Positions 1-7,945 of a stretch of 64,000 bases of DNA are shown piece after piece (the first letter of the stretch is position 1; each line of letters begins with the position of its first letter). A model generated the notes under the pieces. That model was not told the DNA's origin. It did no database searches and saw nothing but the letters and a program-made list of their open reading frames with translations. Source of the DNA: Vannielia litorea (lineage in GTDB: Bacteria; Pseudomonadota; Alphaproteobacteria; Rhodobacterales; Rhodobacteraceae); NCBI RefSeq assembly GCF_019801175.1, contig NZ_JAHVJR010000001.1, positions 682,001-746,000 of the forward strand, written 5' to 3'. The translations under genes were made by a program, and so were the position numbers.

Positions 1-67
1 GCCCCGGCCCGGCTTTGATGCGGCAGGCCGCAGGGCAGGCGGCGGGAAGAATGCAGAGGGCAGGGCG

Positions 68-1948
68 ATGGCATCTCCGGTCAAGCTCAACGTGATGGAC
101 GGCGTGGCGCGGATCGTGATTGACGCGCCGCCGGTGAACGCGCAATCACTCGCGGTGCGGCGCGGGCTGTGGGAGGCCGTGCGGATGGCTGGGGCCGACC
201 CGAAGGTGACGGCGCTGGCGATCCTCGGGGCGGGGCGCAACTTTTCGGCGGGCGCGGATATTGCCGAGTTCGGCCAGCCAGGGCAGGACCCGTGGTTTGG
301 CGCGGTCTACACCCTGATCGAGGATTGCCCCAAGCCGGTGGTCGCGGGCATCGCCGGGGCGGCGCTGGGCGGCGGGCTGGAGCTGGCGATGGCCTGCCAC
401 TTCCGCCTCGCGGCGCCCGATGCCCGGCTGGGCTTGCCGGAGGTGACGTTGGGGCTGGTGCCCGGCGCGGGCGGCACCCAGCGCGGGCCACGGCTGATCG
501 GCGCCGAGGCGGCGCTGCGGATGACCCTGAGCGGCCAGCCGATGAGCGCCCGCACTGCGGAAAAGCTGGGGCTGGTGGATGGTGTGGTGGAGGGCGATCT
601 GGCCGAGATCACGCTGGCGCTGGCCCGCGAACTGGGGCAGGGCGAAGCCGCCGCCCCGCGCCGCAGCCGCGATGTGCGCGACGGGCTGAGCGACCCGCGC
701 GGCTTCGAGGCGGCCATCGCCAAGGCCCGCGACGCACTCGCCGCAGACCCGGAGCGCGCCCGGCTGGAGGCGCCGCATAGGGTGATCGACTGCATCGAGA
801 GCGCGCTTCTGCTGCCGTTCGAGACCGGGCTGGCCTATGAGCTGGATGCCTTCGAGGAGCTGCGGGAAGGCCGCCAGTCTGCCGCGCTGCGCCATGTGTT
901 CTTTGCCGAGCGCGCTGTGGCCCGCCCCGCGCGGCTGGGCGGAGAGAAGCCGGGCAAGGTGGCGCGGATCGGCGTGGTGGGCGGTGGCCCGCTGGGTGCC
1001 TCGCTGGCCGCTGCCGCCGCGCGGGCGGGCGTGGAGGTGCGGCTGATGGAGCAGGATGCGGCGCATCTGGAGGCCGCGAAACAGCGGGTCGACGCGCTGC
1101 TGACGGGCGAGGCAGAGGCCGGGCGGATGCGCGCCGAGGAAGTTGGCCCGGCGATGGCGCGGATCGGTGGCACCAAGAAGGATGGCGGGCTGGAGGGCTG
1201 CGACATCGTGGTCGAGACACTGCCGGACGAGAGCGGGCTGAAGGCGGACCTGCTGGCCCGGCTCTCCGAGCTGCTGGGCGCGGGGCCGGTGCTGGCCACA
1301 ATGGCGCGCAGCCCTGATCTGGACCAGCTGGCGGCCCCGCTGCCGCACCCTGAGCGGTTCATCGCGCTGCGCTTCGATGACGCCGCGCACCGGGCCGGGC
1401 TGCTGGAGGTGGGTGCCTTGGAACAGGCCGGGGCAGAGGCTGTCGCGGCGGGCTTCGGCCTTGCCAAGGCCTTGGGGCTACAGGGGATTTTCGCCGAGCC
1501 TTCCGTGGCTTCGCTGGTCGCAGGCGCGGGCCGGGCGGCGGCGGAGGAGCAGGTGGCGCGGGGCGAGGCCAGCGAGTCGGAGGTGAATGCCGCCTGGGGC
1601 AGCTTCGGGCTGGGCCCCTGCTTTGGCGGCACAGAAGCGGCCGATCTGCCAGCTTGGAAGGCGACCGAGATCGTGCGGCCGGCCTGCCTTGCGATGGCCA
1701 ACGCGGGCGCGTTGATGCTGGCGCAGGGCGCGGTGGAGAACGCGGCGGCGCTGGATGTGGCACTGGTCGCCTCGGGCGCTTTTCCGCGCCACGAGGGCGG
1801 GCCGCTGCATTGGGCCGAGGCCGAGGGGCTGGCGCGGGTGGAGGCGGAGCTTGCCGCGCGGGCCGAGAGCCACGGCGATGCGCTCTGGGAGCCTGCGCCG
1901 CAATTCGGCGAGTTGGTCAAGAACGGGCAGGGCTGGGGCGACCTCTGA
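68..1948 (+). CDS. FadB/FadJ-like bifunctional enoyl-CoA hydratase / 3-hydroxyacyl-CoA dehydrogenase (dehydrogenase half degenerate)
   Basis: 626 aa, shorter than the roughly 700 aa usual for FadB/FadJ. The N-terminal crotonase domain (about 1-200) keeps the oxyanion stretch GGGLELAMA and GLPEVTLGLVPGAGG, including both glutamates used by enoyl-CoA hydratases. From about residue 298 follows a Rossmann segment (RIGVVGGGPLGASLAAAAA). In the family the dehydrogenase half carries an ATNTS motif and a catalytic histidine in G-[LM]-H-F-F. Here the matching places read ATMARS and ALRFDDAAHRAGLLEV, so the histidine is gone. I infer a working hydratase/isomerase with a probably inactive dehydrogenase, in fatty-acid or aromatic acyl-CoA breakdown in the cytoplasm. 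Start: ATG behind GAGGGCAGG. A stop-containing stretch at 1-67 may be the end of an upstream gene. Confidence 0.85.
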   Translation: MASPVKLNVMDGVARIVIDAPPVNAQSLAVRRGLWEAVRMAGADPKVTALAILGAGRNFSAGADIAEFGQPGQDPWFGAVYTLIEDCPKPVVAGIAGAALGGGLELAMACHFRLAAPDARLGLPEVTLGLVPGAGGTQRGPRLIGAEAALRMTLSGQPMSARTAEKLGLVDGVVEGDLAEITLALARELGQGEAAAPRRSRDVRDGLSDPRGFEAAIAKARDALAADPERARLEAPHRVIDCIESALLLPFETGLAYELDAFEELREGRQSAALRHVFFAERAVARPARLGGEKPGKVARIGVVGGGPLGASLAAAAARAGVEVRLMEQDAAHLEAAKQRVDALLTGEAEAGRMRAEEVGPAMARIGGTKKDGGLEGCDIVVETLPDESGLKADLLARLSELLGAGPVLATMARSPDLDQLAAPLPHPERFIALRFDDAAHRAGLLEVGALEQAGAEAVAAGFGLAKALGLQGIFAEPSVASLVAGAGRAAAEEQVARGEASESEVNAAWGSFGLGPCFGGTEAADLPAWKATEIVRPACLAMANAGALMLAQGAVENAAALDVALVASGAFPRHEGGPLHWAEAEGLARVEAELAARAESHGDALWEPAPQFGELVKNGQGWGDL

Positions 1949-1964
1949 AGCCGCCGCGGGGCGC

Positions 1965-2207
1965 TTAGCCGAGCAGCAACCCGATCACCACCAGCGCGAG
2001 GCCGATGGCCGAGACACCGAGGGCGGCCATGTTCCATGCGCCCATCTTCTGCATATGCGCCACCATCTCGGCGTCGGGCAGCCCGGCGTTGCGGGCCTTC
2101 ATCACCGAGCGGACGCAGGCGAGGATGCCGACCACCCCGGCCAGCGCGAGCGCGGCGCCGGGCCAGACGAGCAAGGAGAGGTCGAGGGCATTGGTGGTTT
2201 GTTCCAT
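1965..2207 (-). CDS. Small two-helix membrane protein, uncharacterised
   Basis: 80 aa from the ATG at 2207 (MEQTTNALDLS). A further upstream start would add a positively charged stretch that looks non-coding. Two hydrophobic segments (about 12-30 and 58-79) flank a short charged linker (RSVMKARNAGLPDAEM), the pattern of a small inner-membrane hairpin protein. It converges with the hydratase gene and is divergent from gapR. No family recognised; coding is supported by clear hydrophobic periodicity and GC-rich third positions. Confidence 0.6.
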   Translation of the reverse strand: MEQTTNALDLSLLVWPGAALALAGVVGILACVRSVMKARNAGLPDAEMVAHMQKMGAWNMAALGVSAIGLALVVIGLLLG

Positions 2208-2309
2208 GCGCGGGCAGGTACACCGCGCGGTGGGGCTTTTCAAGCCGTGCGCGCGCCGCTACTCAGGGCGCCAAGTCGAAGAACGAGACCGAGGCAGAAG
2301 GAGAAACAC

Positions 2310-2576
2310 ATGAGCGATATGGACGAAGGCGGCTCCCCGAGCACCTACCGCGTGGCGGCTGACGAGCTGCGCCAGTTCATCGAGCGGTTCGAGCGGCTGG
2401 AGGCGGAAAAGAAAGACATCGCCGACCAGCAGAAAGAGGTGATGGCCGAGGCCAAGGGCCGGGGCTACGACACCAAGGTGATGCGCAAGGTGATCGCGCT
2501 GCGCAAGCGCGAGCCCGATGACATTGCCGAGGAAGAGGCCGTGCTCGACATGTACAAGCAGGCGCTGGGCATGTGA
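2310..2576 (+). CDS. gapR: GapR family DNA-binding protein (DUF2312)
   Basis: 88 aa, the usual size of the family. The sequence is mostly charged helix: AADELRQFIERFERLEAEKKDIADQ, then GYDTKVMRKVIALRKREPDD, a signature of DUF2312/GapR. In Caulobacter GapR forms a clamp around overtwisted DNA ahead of replication forks and highly transcribed genes and helps topoisomerases; the same role is inferred here. Start ATG follows GAAGGAGAAACAC. A strong intrinsic terminator lies just downstream, so it is probably monocistronic. Confidence is high because the helix-basic-helix pattern is distinctive. Confidence 0.93.
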   Translation: MSDMDEGGSPSTYRVAADELRQFIERFERLEAEKKDIADQQKEVMAEAKGRGYDTKVMRKVIALRKREPDDIAEEEAVLDMYKQALGM

Positions 2577-2601
2577 GAGGCCGCTTTGGCCACCGCGATT
2601 G

Positions 2602-2623
2602 CGCCGCCTCCGGGCGGCGTTTT
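2602..2623 (+). terminator. Rho-independent terminator after gapR
   Basis: Seven-base-pair GC stem CGCCGCC / GGCGGCG with a 4-nt loop, followed by TTTT, about 25 nt after the gapR stop codon. Confidence 0.75.
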
Positions 2624-2657
2624 CATGTCTGCCGGATGGGATGCGCCAAGGCGCCGG

Positions 2658-3761
2658 TCAGGCCGCGATGAACCCCGGCGTTGAGCCGCGCGGCTCGGCG
2701 GGCAGTTCGACATCCCACATCAGCGAGGCCAGCATCCGGGCCTCGTAGAACCGGAGCGTGGGGCGGGCCAGTTGTAGCGAGCGCTGCCCGCCCAGTTCGC
2801 GCAGGGCAATGCTGCCGCTGAGGCCGGGAAAGACCGAAGCAATCTCGCGCTGGGCCGCCGTCCCCAGCCGGGCGCGGGCGATATCGCCGAAATAGAGGCT
2901 CTCGCAGGCCAGCCCCTCGGCCTCGATCACCTCGTGCTGGGGCAGCAGGAAGTGGGCGTAGCCGATCTCGTGCATGTTCACCATGTCGATCCCCGGCAGG
3001 CCCACCAGCGCCCGCGCAGGCACGAAGACCTCCGCCGCGCCGAAGTGCAGCTCGGCCAGAGGGTCTGCCAGAAGCACGCGGTGCTGTTGCGAGAGCACCA
3101 GCGACGCCGCATTGCCAAAGGCCCCGGCCTCGAAGCGCACCGGAGCGGCATCGGCCAGACCGGGCACGAGGCTCTGGCCGATCCAGAGCAACTGTTGCGC
3201 GCCGTTGTCATGGGTCAGCACCCGCTGCCCGGCCCGCAGCCGCTCCACCGGCACCATGCCATCCTCGGTGGCAATGCGGGTGCCGAAGCCGAAGCAGACG
3301 TAGCCGTATTGCTGAAGCCCGTCCTGATCGGTGGTGTAGAAGCCCGGCGGGTTCTGCGGATCGTGGTTGGCCCAATACCAGCCTTCGAGGTCGAAGTCGG
3401 GGGACCAGACCACCTGCACCAGCTCGCCATTGCCATTGAGGCCCTGAAACACCACCGCGCCGCCCTGATCGCCGTTGATGTCGACGAAGTCGGAGCGCAC
3501 CACGACCGCATCCTGCAACGTGCCGCCGCCGCCATTGCCGGAATATGTGAGATCATAGGTGTCGCCCACCGAGAACTGGAAAGGCGAACCGTCTCCCTGA
3601 TTGGACGTGATCGTGAGATCGCTGGTGGAATTGGGCGGGTAATCGAAGGTCGAGGTGCCGGGCCCGTTGTTCAGGTTGGACCCGCTGGAAATGGCAAACT
3701 CGTTGTCGAGCGCGTTGATGGTGATGGGCAAGGGCAGCCTCCCGTCGGTCAGGGCGGGCAT
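2658..3761 (-). CDS. Hint (Hedgehog/intein) domain protein
   Basis: 367 aa. The first 150 residues are rich in G, S, N and D with beta-strand spacing and no signal peptide, as in many alphaproteobacterial exported or surface proteins. At about 155 the Hint_2 domain begins with VCFGFGTRIATEDGMVPVERLRAGQRVLT; the leading cysteine and the later QQHRVLL block match this family. Such Hint domains can cleave or rearrange the peptide bond before the cysteine; whether this one does is not visible. The gene stands alone, convergent with gapR. Substrate and localisation are unknown. Start ATG at 3761 has only a weak ribosome site. Confidence 0.8.
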   Translation of the reverse strand: MPALTDGRLPLPITINALDNEFAISSGSNLNNGPGTSTFDYPPNSTSDLTITSNQGDGSPFQFSVGDTYDLTYSGNGGGGTLQDAVVVRSDFVDINGDQGGAVVFQGLNGNGELVQVVWSPDFDLEGWYWANHDPQNPPGFYTTDQDGLQQYGYVCFGFGTRIATEDGMVPVERLRAGQRVLTHDNGAQQLLWIGQSLVPGLADAAPVRFEAGAFGNAASLVLSQQHRVLLADPLAELHFGAAEVFVPARALVGLPGIDMVNMHEIGYAHFLLPQHEVIEAEGLACESLYFGDIARARLGTAAQREIASVFPGLSGSIALRELGGQRSLQLARPTLRFYEARMLASLMWDVELPAEPRGSTPGFIAA

Positions 3762-3838
3762 AGGCCGGGGACCACCAAGAGATGGTTAACCGCCGCGGGC
3801 GATTTCACTAAAATTGTTGGTAACGTCGGGCGCGGCGC

Positions 3839-4714
3839 TCAGGGCGCGAGGAAGGTGATGCCTTCGATCATCCTAATGCGCGCGAGATCCTCAAGGTAGA
3901 GCGTGGTGAGCGCCTCAACGGTGGCCTCGTTCCAGCCGGGCAGGTCCATCTCGACCTCGACCGCCTCGGGGCGGGCGTATTTGTCGAGAAACGCGGTGAC
4001 CACTCGCTGGCGCTGCTGGGCGGTTTTGACCGGATGGGAGGCGAGGTAGCTCTCCATCCGCTTCACGCCCTCGTCCGACATGATGGTGGCGAGAAAGTCG
4101 TTCTCGCCCTCGATTGGCATGTCGGCAGGCATGCCGCCCATCTCGCGCAGGATCTCGGGCCAGATCAGCGGGGTATCCTCGTTGCACCATGCGACGATGC
4201 GGGCATCGGGCACGGCGGTGCGGATCGCGGTGAGCGTATCGGACCAGCGCAGGTCGGTCGGGGTCACGCCGGCGAGGAAGGCGGAAAAATCCTCCTCCTT
4301 GCAGCGCCCGAAGAGGTCGGGGATGAAGGTGGCCGGGTTGGCGATGCCGATATAAAACTCCGCCGCCGCCTCGGGAAAGAGGTTGCGGATCCACTGCACC
4401 TTTTCGCCGATCTGCGGGTAGATCCGGTTTTCGGCCAGCACCGAATGAGCGGCGCAGATGAATTGCTCGTTGGAGAACACCAGCCGCTCGGCGTGGTCCT
4501 CGTCCATCACCGCGGCGAGCAGATCCTCCTGCAGCTCGGGCGTGGCGGGCACCCCCTTGAGCGCATTGGTGGCCTCGCGCAGCACGCGGCGATAGCGGCC
4601 CGGCCCGGAGACCATGGTGCCGATGCCCGCAAGCGCGCCCTTGTTCTTGAGAAGGCACCGGAAGAGCTTGTCTTCATCGGTGCAATGTGCGCCCAGGTGG
4701 TACACGACCTGCAT
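3839..4714 (-). CDS. Uncharacterised conserved-looking protein (sulfotransferase-like N-terminus)
   Basis: 291 aa, soluble. It opens with MQVVYHLGAHCTDEDKLFRCLLKN, which resembles the YHLGxHxT start of some P-loop sulfotransferase-like proteins of this group, but no clear phosphate-binding loop or catalytic motif follows, so the function is left open. Start ATG at 4714 is preceded by AAGGGGACG. It is divergent from the ABC permease gene, separated by about 150 bases. Confidence 0.65.
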   Translation of the reverse strand: MQVVYHLGAHCTDEDKLFRCLLKNKGALAGIGTMVSGPGRYRRVLREATNALKGVPATPELQEDLLAAVMDEDHAERLVFSNEQFICAAHSVLAENRIYPQIGEKVQWIRNLFPEAAAEFYIGIANPATFIPDLFGRCKEEDFSAFLAGVTPTDLRWSDTLTAIRTAVPDARIVAWCNEDTPLIWPEILREMGGMPADMPIEGENDFLATIMSDEGVKRMESYLASHPVKTAQQRQRVVTAFLDKYARPEAVEVEMDLPGWNEATVEALTTLYLEDLARIRMIEGITFLAP

Positions 4715-4867
4715 TGGATCGTCCCCTTGTTACTCGTTTTGCCTCGTCGCGCCCTTCAGGCGGCCCCCGCGCCGGCGTCACGGCACATTATGGCGGATTG
4801 CCCTGTAGATAAACCGCTTTCCACCGGGCAGCGAGGGGGTAATAACGGGAGCGATGAGAGGAAGCCG

Positions 4868-6520
4868 ATGGCAGATGTAGGCGCAGGGGCGCGGGCAGGG
4901 CGGCGCTGGCGGTTTGACGGATGGTCGGCCGGGGCGGTGCTGATTGCCGTGCTGGTGCTGCTGCCGATCGCGGCGGTGGTGGTGATGGCCTTCACCCCCG
5001 AAGAGAACATCTGGCCCCATCTCGCCGCCACCGTGCTGCCGCGCTACCTGCAAAACACCCTGATCCTGATGGTCGGCGTGGGCGCGCTCTCTGCGGCGAT
5101 GGGCGCGGGCGCGGCCTGGACGGTGGTGATGTATCGCTTTCCGGGGCGGCGCTGGCTGGAGTGGGCGCTGTTCCTGCCTCTGGCGGTGCCGGCCTATGTG
5201 GGCGCCTATGCGCTGGTGGATTTTCTGGAGTACGCCGGGCCGGTACAGGGGGCGTTGCGCGAGGCCTTTGGCTGGACCAGCGCGCGGGACTACTGGTTTC
5301 CACAGATCCGCTCCCGCGGGGCGGCGATCCTCGTGCTCTCGGCTTCGCTTTATCCTTATGTCTACCTGCTGGCCCGCGCCGCCTTTCGCGAGCAGCCGGG
5401 CGGCGCCTATGAGGTGGCCCGGGCGCTGGGCGCGGGGCCTGTCGGGCGGTTCTGGCGGGTCGGCCTGCCGCTCGCACGCCCGGCCATCGCCGCCGCCACG
5501 GCCATCGTGATGATGGAAACGGTGAGCGATTTCGGCACGGTGGAGTTCTTCGCGGTGCAGACGCTGACCACCGGGATTTTTTCGGCATGGCTGGAGGCGG
5601 GCAACGCGGGCGGGGCGGCGCAACTGGCCTGCGTGATCCTTGCACTGGTGCTGGTGCTGGTCACGCTGGAGCGGCTCTCGCGCCGCCGGGCCAAGGTGCA
5701 CCAAGGCGCGCGCGGTGTGCGCCCCGTGGCCCCGCAGGAGCTGGGCCCGCTGCGCCGCTGGCTCGCCTTCGGCCTCTGCATGGTGCCCTTCGCGCTGGGC
5801 TTCCTGCTGCCGGTGGGGGTGATGGTGCATCACGGGCTTGGCCCCAAGGCCGATTGGCTCGACCCGCGCCTGCTGGAGGCGCTGGGCAACACTCTGGTGG
5901 TGGGCGGCCTTGCGGCGGTGCTGACCGTGGCGGCGGCGCTCTTCATGGTCTACGGCGTGCGGCTCTCTGGCCATGCCCTGCCGCGCGCGCTGCTGCCGGT
6001 CACCACTCTGGGCTATGCCGCGCCGGGCGCAGTGCTGGGCGTGGGCGTGCTGCTCCCGCTGGCCGCGCTCGACCACCGGGTGGCCGATGCCGTGCTGGCG
6101 CTCACCGGGTGGGACCCGGGGCTGGTGCTGACAGGCTCCGCCGCCGCGCTGGTCTTCGCCTATATGGTGCGCTTCTTCGCGATCGGGCAAGGCGCCGCCG
6201 ATGCCGCCTTCGGGCGGATCTCGCCCAACATCCCGCTGGCCGCCCGCTCGCTCGGCCGCACCCGGCGCGGCGTGCTCGGCGCGGTCTACCTGCCGCTGAT
6301 GCGCGCCTCGGTCGGCACCGCGCTGCTGCTGGTCTTCGTCGATTGCGTGAAAGAACTGCCCGCGACCCTGCTGCTGCGCCCGTTCAACTATTCGACGCTG
6401 GCGGTGCGGGTCTACGAGGAAGCCTCGCTCGAACACCTGCCACAAGCCGCTCCCGCCGCGCTGATGATCTGCGCCACCGGCCTCGCCGCCGTCGCCCTGC
6501 TCGCCCGCGCCAACCGCTAG
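4868..6520 (+). CDS. Ferric-iron-type ABC transporter permease, two fused permease domains (FbpB/AfuB-like)
   Basis: 550 aa from the ATG behind AGAGGAAGCCG; upstream in-frame codons look non-coding. Twelve or so hydrophobic segments fall into two similar halves (about 1-270 and 290-550). Each half has the EAA-type loop of binding-protein-dependent permeases: EVARALGAGPVGRFWRVGLPLARPAI and AARSLGRTRRGVLGAVYLPLMRAS. This layout is typical of Fe(III) permeases of the FbpB type. No binding protein or ATPase lies beside it in the window, so it either works with distant partners or is an orphan. It ends about 45 bases before tRNA-Thr. Confidence 0.85.
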   Translation: MADVGAGARAGRRWRFDGWSAGAVLIAVLVLLPIAAVVVMAFTPEENIWPHLAATVLPRYLQNTLILMVGVGALSAAMGAGAAWTVVMYRFPGRRWLEWALFLPLAVPAYVGAYALVDFLEYAGPVQGALREAFGWTSARDYWFPQIRSRGAAILVLSASLYPYVYLLARAAFREQPGGAYEVARALGAGPVGRFWRVGLPLARPAIAAATAIVMMETVSDFGTVEFFAVQTLTTGIFSAWLEAGNAGGAAQLACVILALVLVLVTLERLSRRRAKVHQGARGVRPVAPQELGPLRRWLAFGLCMVPFALGFLLPVGVMVHHGLGPKADWLDPRLLEALGNTLVVGGLAAVLTVAAALFMVYGVRLSGHALPRALLPVTTLGYAAPGAVLGVGVLLPLAALDHRVADAVLALTGWDPGLVLTGSAAALVFAYMVRFFAIGQGAADAAFGRISPNIPLAARSLGRTRRGVLGAVYLPLMRASVGTALLLVFVDCVKELPATLLLRPFNYSTLAVRVYEEASLEHLPQAAPAALMICATGLAAVALLARANR

Positions 6521-6563
6521 GGGCTTGCAAGGCGCCCGGCCCCACGCTACGAGACCGCCAAGT

Positions 6564-6639
6564 GCCCCTATAGCTCAGCTGGTAGAGCAACTGATTTGTA
6601 ATCAGTGGGTCGGGAGTTCGAGTCTCTCTGGGGGCACCA
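6564..6639 (+). tRNA. tRNA-Thr (anticodon TGT)
   Basis: 76 nt with encoded CCA. The acceptor GCCCCTA pairs with TGGGGGC, the D-loop is AGCTCAGCTGGTAGAGC, the anticodon loop TTTGTAA sits on stem ACTGA/TCAGT, and the T-arm is GGGAG-TTCGAGT-CTCTC. All stems pair. It is the insertion site of the element that follows: the part 3' of about 6611 is element-derived (see the att repeats). Confidence 0.97.
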
Positions 6640-6640
6640 T
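6591..6640 (+). repeat. attL: 3' half of tRNA-Thr (element-borne T-arm)
   Basis: Direct repeat of 34569-34618. The first 21 bp (anticodon arm through GGGTC), the T-loop TTCGAGT and the acceptor end TGGGGGCACCAT are identical. The six mismatches are all in the T-stem: GGGAG/CTCTC here, CGCGG/CCGTG at the right end. Bases beyond the crossover in this copy come from the element. Confidence 0.9.
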
Positions 6641-7022
6641 AAAAATAAGGGGTTTTTCTGTGTTTTTGGGTTCGGGCTATGCAGCTGTGTACGGTCTGTG
6701 TACGGTTGGTTGTGGATGTTGTTCTGGCCCCTGAGAGCCGCCTCGCGGCGGGTGTTTTCCGGGGCTCGATTGATCAGGCTGTAAGTCACTGGACTTGCTC
6801 TACTGCAAAGTACACCGAAGCAAAGTCGAATCGACCAGAAGTGCCGGTCATCAATTGGCTTACCATGGGACTGATCCTGCGAAGTTTCGAGAGGTTCCCG
6901 CGTGATACACCAAGGCTCCTGATCCGGGCCGAAGGAGTACACCATTTTCTAGCTAATAGAGGTGGTTACCGCGCGAAACCATCCCACATATAGTGGGTGC
7001 GGCAACTGATTTTCTCGACATT
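6640..7022. other. Left end of the element, non-coding
   Basis: About 380 bases without a convincing gene between tRNA-Thr and the first HTH gene. It contains the arm-site-like pair at 6687-6704 and two looser GGTGTACT copies on the minus strand near 6810 and 6935, so it is probably the regulatory and recombination end of the element. Confidence 0.5.
6687..6704 (+). repeat. Candidate integrase arm-type site pair, left
   Basis: GTGTACG-GTCT-GTGTACG: two 7-bp direct repeats with start points exactly 11 bp apart. The same arrangement and orientation recurs at 34434-34451 near the other end. One-helical-turn spacing suits arm-binding by a tyrosine integrase. Confidence 0.6.
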
Positions 7023-7418
7023 TCATCGAGACGCGGGGTCAGACCACAATGCAACGAGCGCAAGCACGTCTTCCTCGGTCATGTTCTCGGCGAGGTCACG
7101 GCAGATGAGCCAATCACGGCAGTGGGTCCAGGCTGGTGCGCCTGTCAGCCAGGCGAGGAGATCACAGGGGCGATACTCGCACCGTCTGCCGGCCTTCCCC
7201 TTAACCCGCCGGTATTCTGGCCCATTGTCGCGGTACCGCCAGTTGGCTAGGGCCTGGACCGTGACACCCAGAATGCTGGCGGCGTCTTTTGCCGAGACCC
7301 AGACCCAGGGGAAGTCGGTGGTTGCAAACACGCGAGCTCGAACCGTCTCGGTGGTCGCGGGCAGGTCCTGGAGACTCATAGCCCGAGGCCTTTCGGCCCC
7401 GGGCGCGGAACCGACCAT
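7023..7418 (-). CDS. Small HTH DNA-binding protein of the element
   Basis: 131 aa from the ATG at 7418, which overlaps the stop of the next gene upstream as TGATG, indicating translational coupling; a GTG one codon earlier or a methionine 14 residues in are alternatives. The core VSAKDAASILGVTVQALANWRYRDNGPEYRRV matches the helix-turn-helix of excisionase/MerR-like proteins, followed by YRPCDLLAWLTG. With its partner it probably controls excision or the replication genes. Confidence 0.7.
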   Translation of the reverse strand: MVGSAPGAERPRAMSLQDLPATTETVRARVFATTDFPWVWVSAKDAASILGVTVQALANWRYRDNGPEYRRVKGKAGRRCEYRPCDLLAWLTGAPAWTHCRDWLICRDLAENMTEEDVLALVALWSDPASR

Positions 7419-7624
7419 CACACCAGGCTCCTCGGGCCCAGCTCACGCGCCTTAAGCCACTCCTCCAGGGCCTCGGGCCGATAGAGGACGCGGCGGCCGA
7501 CGGTGGTGCGCGGGGGCCCACTACGGGAGGCGTGCATGCGGTCAAGGGTGCGGGGCGAGACGCGGAGCTGCTCTGCGGCTTCTTCGCGGGTCAGGTAGGG
7601 GGTGGTGGGCATGGCGTGGCTCAT
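7418..7624 (-). CDS. AlpA/excisionase-family HTH protein (HTH_17)
   Basis: 68 aa. YLTREEAAEQLRVSPRTLDRMHASRSGPPRTTVGRRVLYRPEALEEWLKAR is a textbook HTH_17 excisionase fold: winged helix, then the G-x-R-V-x-Y turn and a final helix with EWL. Internal methionine 5 could be the true start. It is first in a two-gene unit with the HTH protein at 7023. Likely a recombination directionality factor or regulator for the integrase at the other end. Confidence 0.8.
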   Translation of the reverse strand: MSHAMPTTPYLTREEAAEQLRVSPRTLDRMHASRSGPPRTTVGRRVLYRPEALEEWLKARELGPRSLV

Positions 7625-7945
7625 GGAGGTTGTGACAGCGTGAATATGGGAGGGAGGGGCGGCTTGACGGAGAGCTGTTGGCAGGGAGTCTGTGGGACTA
7701 CGCGGGGAAGGGGGGATTGCAGCGGGAGGCTGACAAGGGGCACTGCCGGCCGGCGTCTCAATGCTTCAGTGCTTCACCCTTCCTAATCCAGAGAAACTCG
7801 AGAAAGAGAATTCTGTGCACAGGCAAGTGGCAGGGAGAGGGGAGAGGGAGAGTGCCCAAGGTGTACGTCTGGGGTGAAGCACTGAAGCGCTGAGACATGC
7901 TGCGGCCCGCCCGGAGAGGGGCGGGCCTGGCGATTAGAGTGGAAC

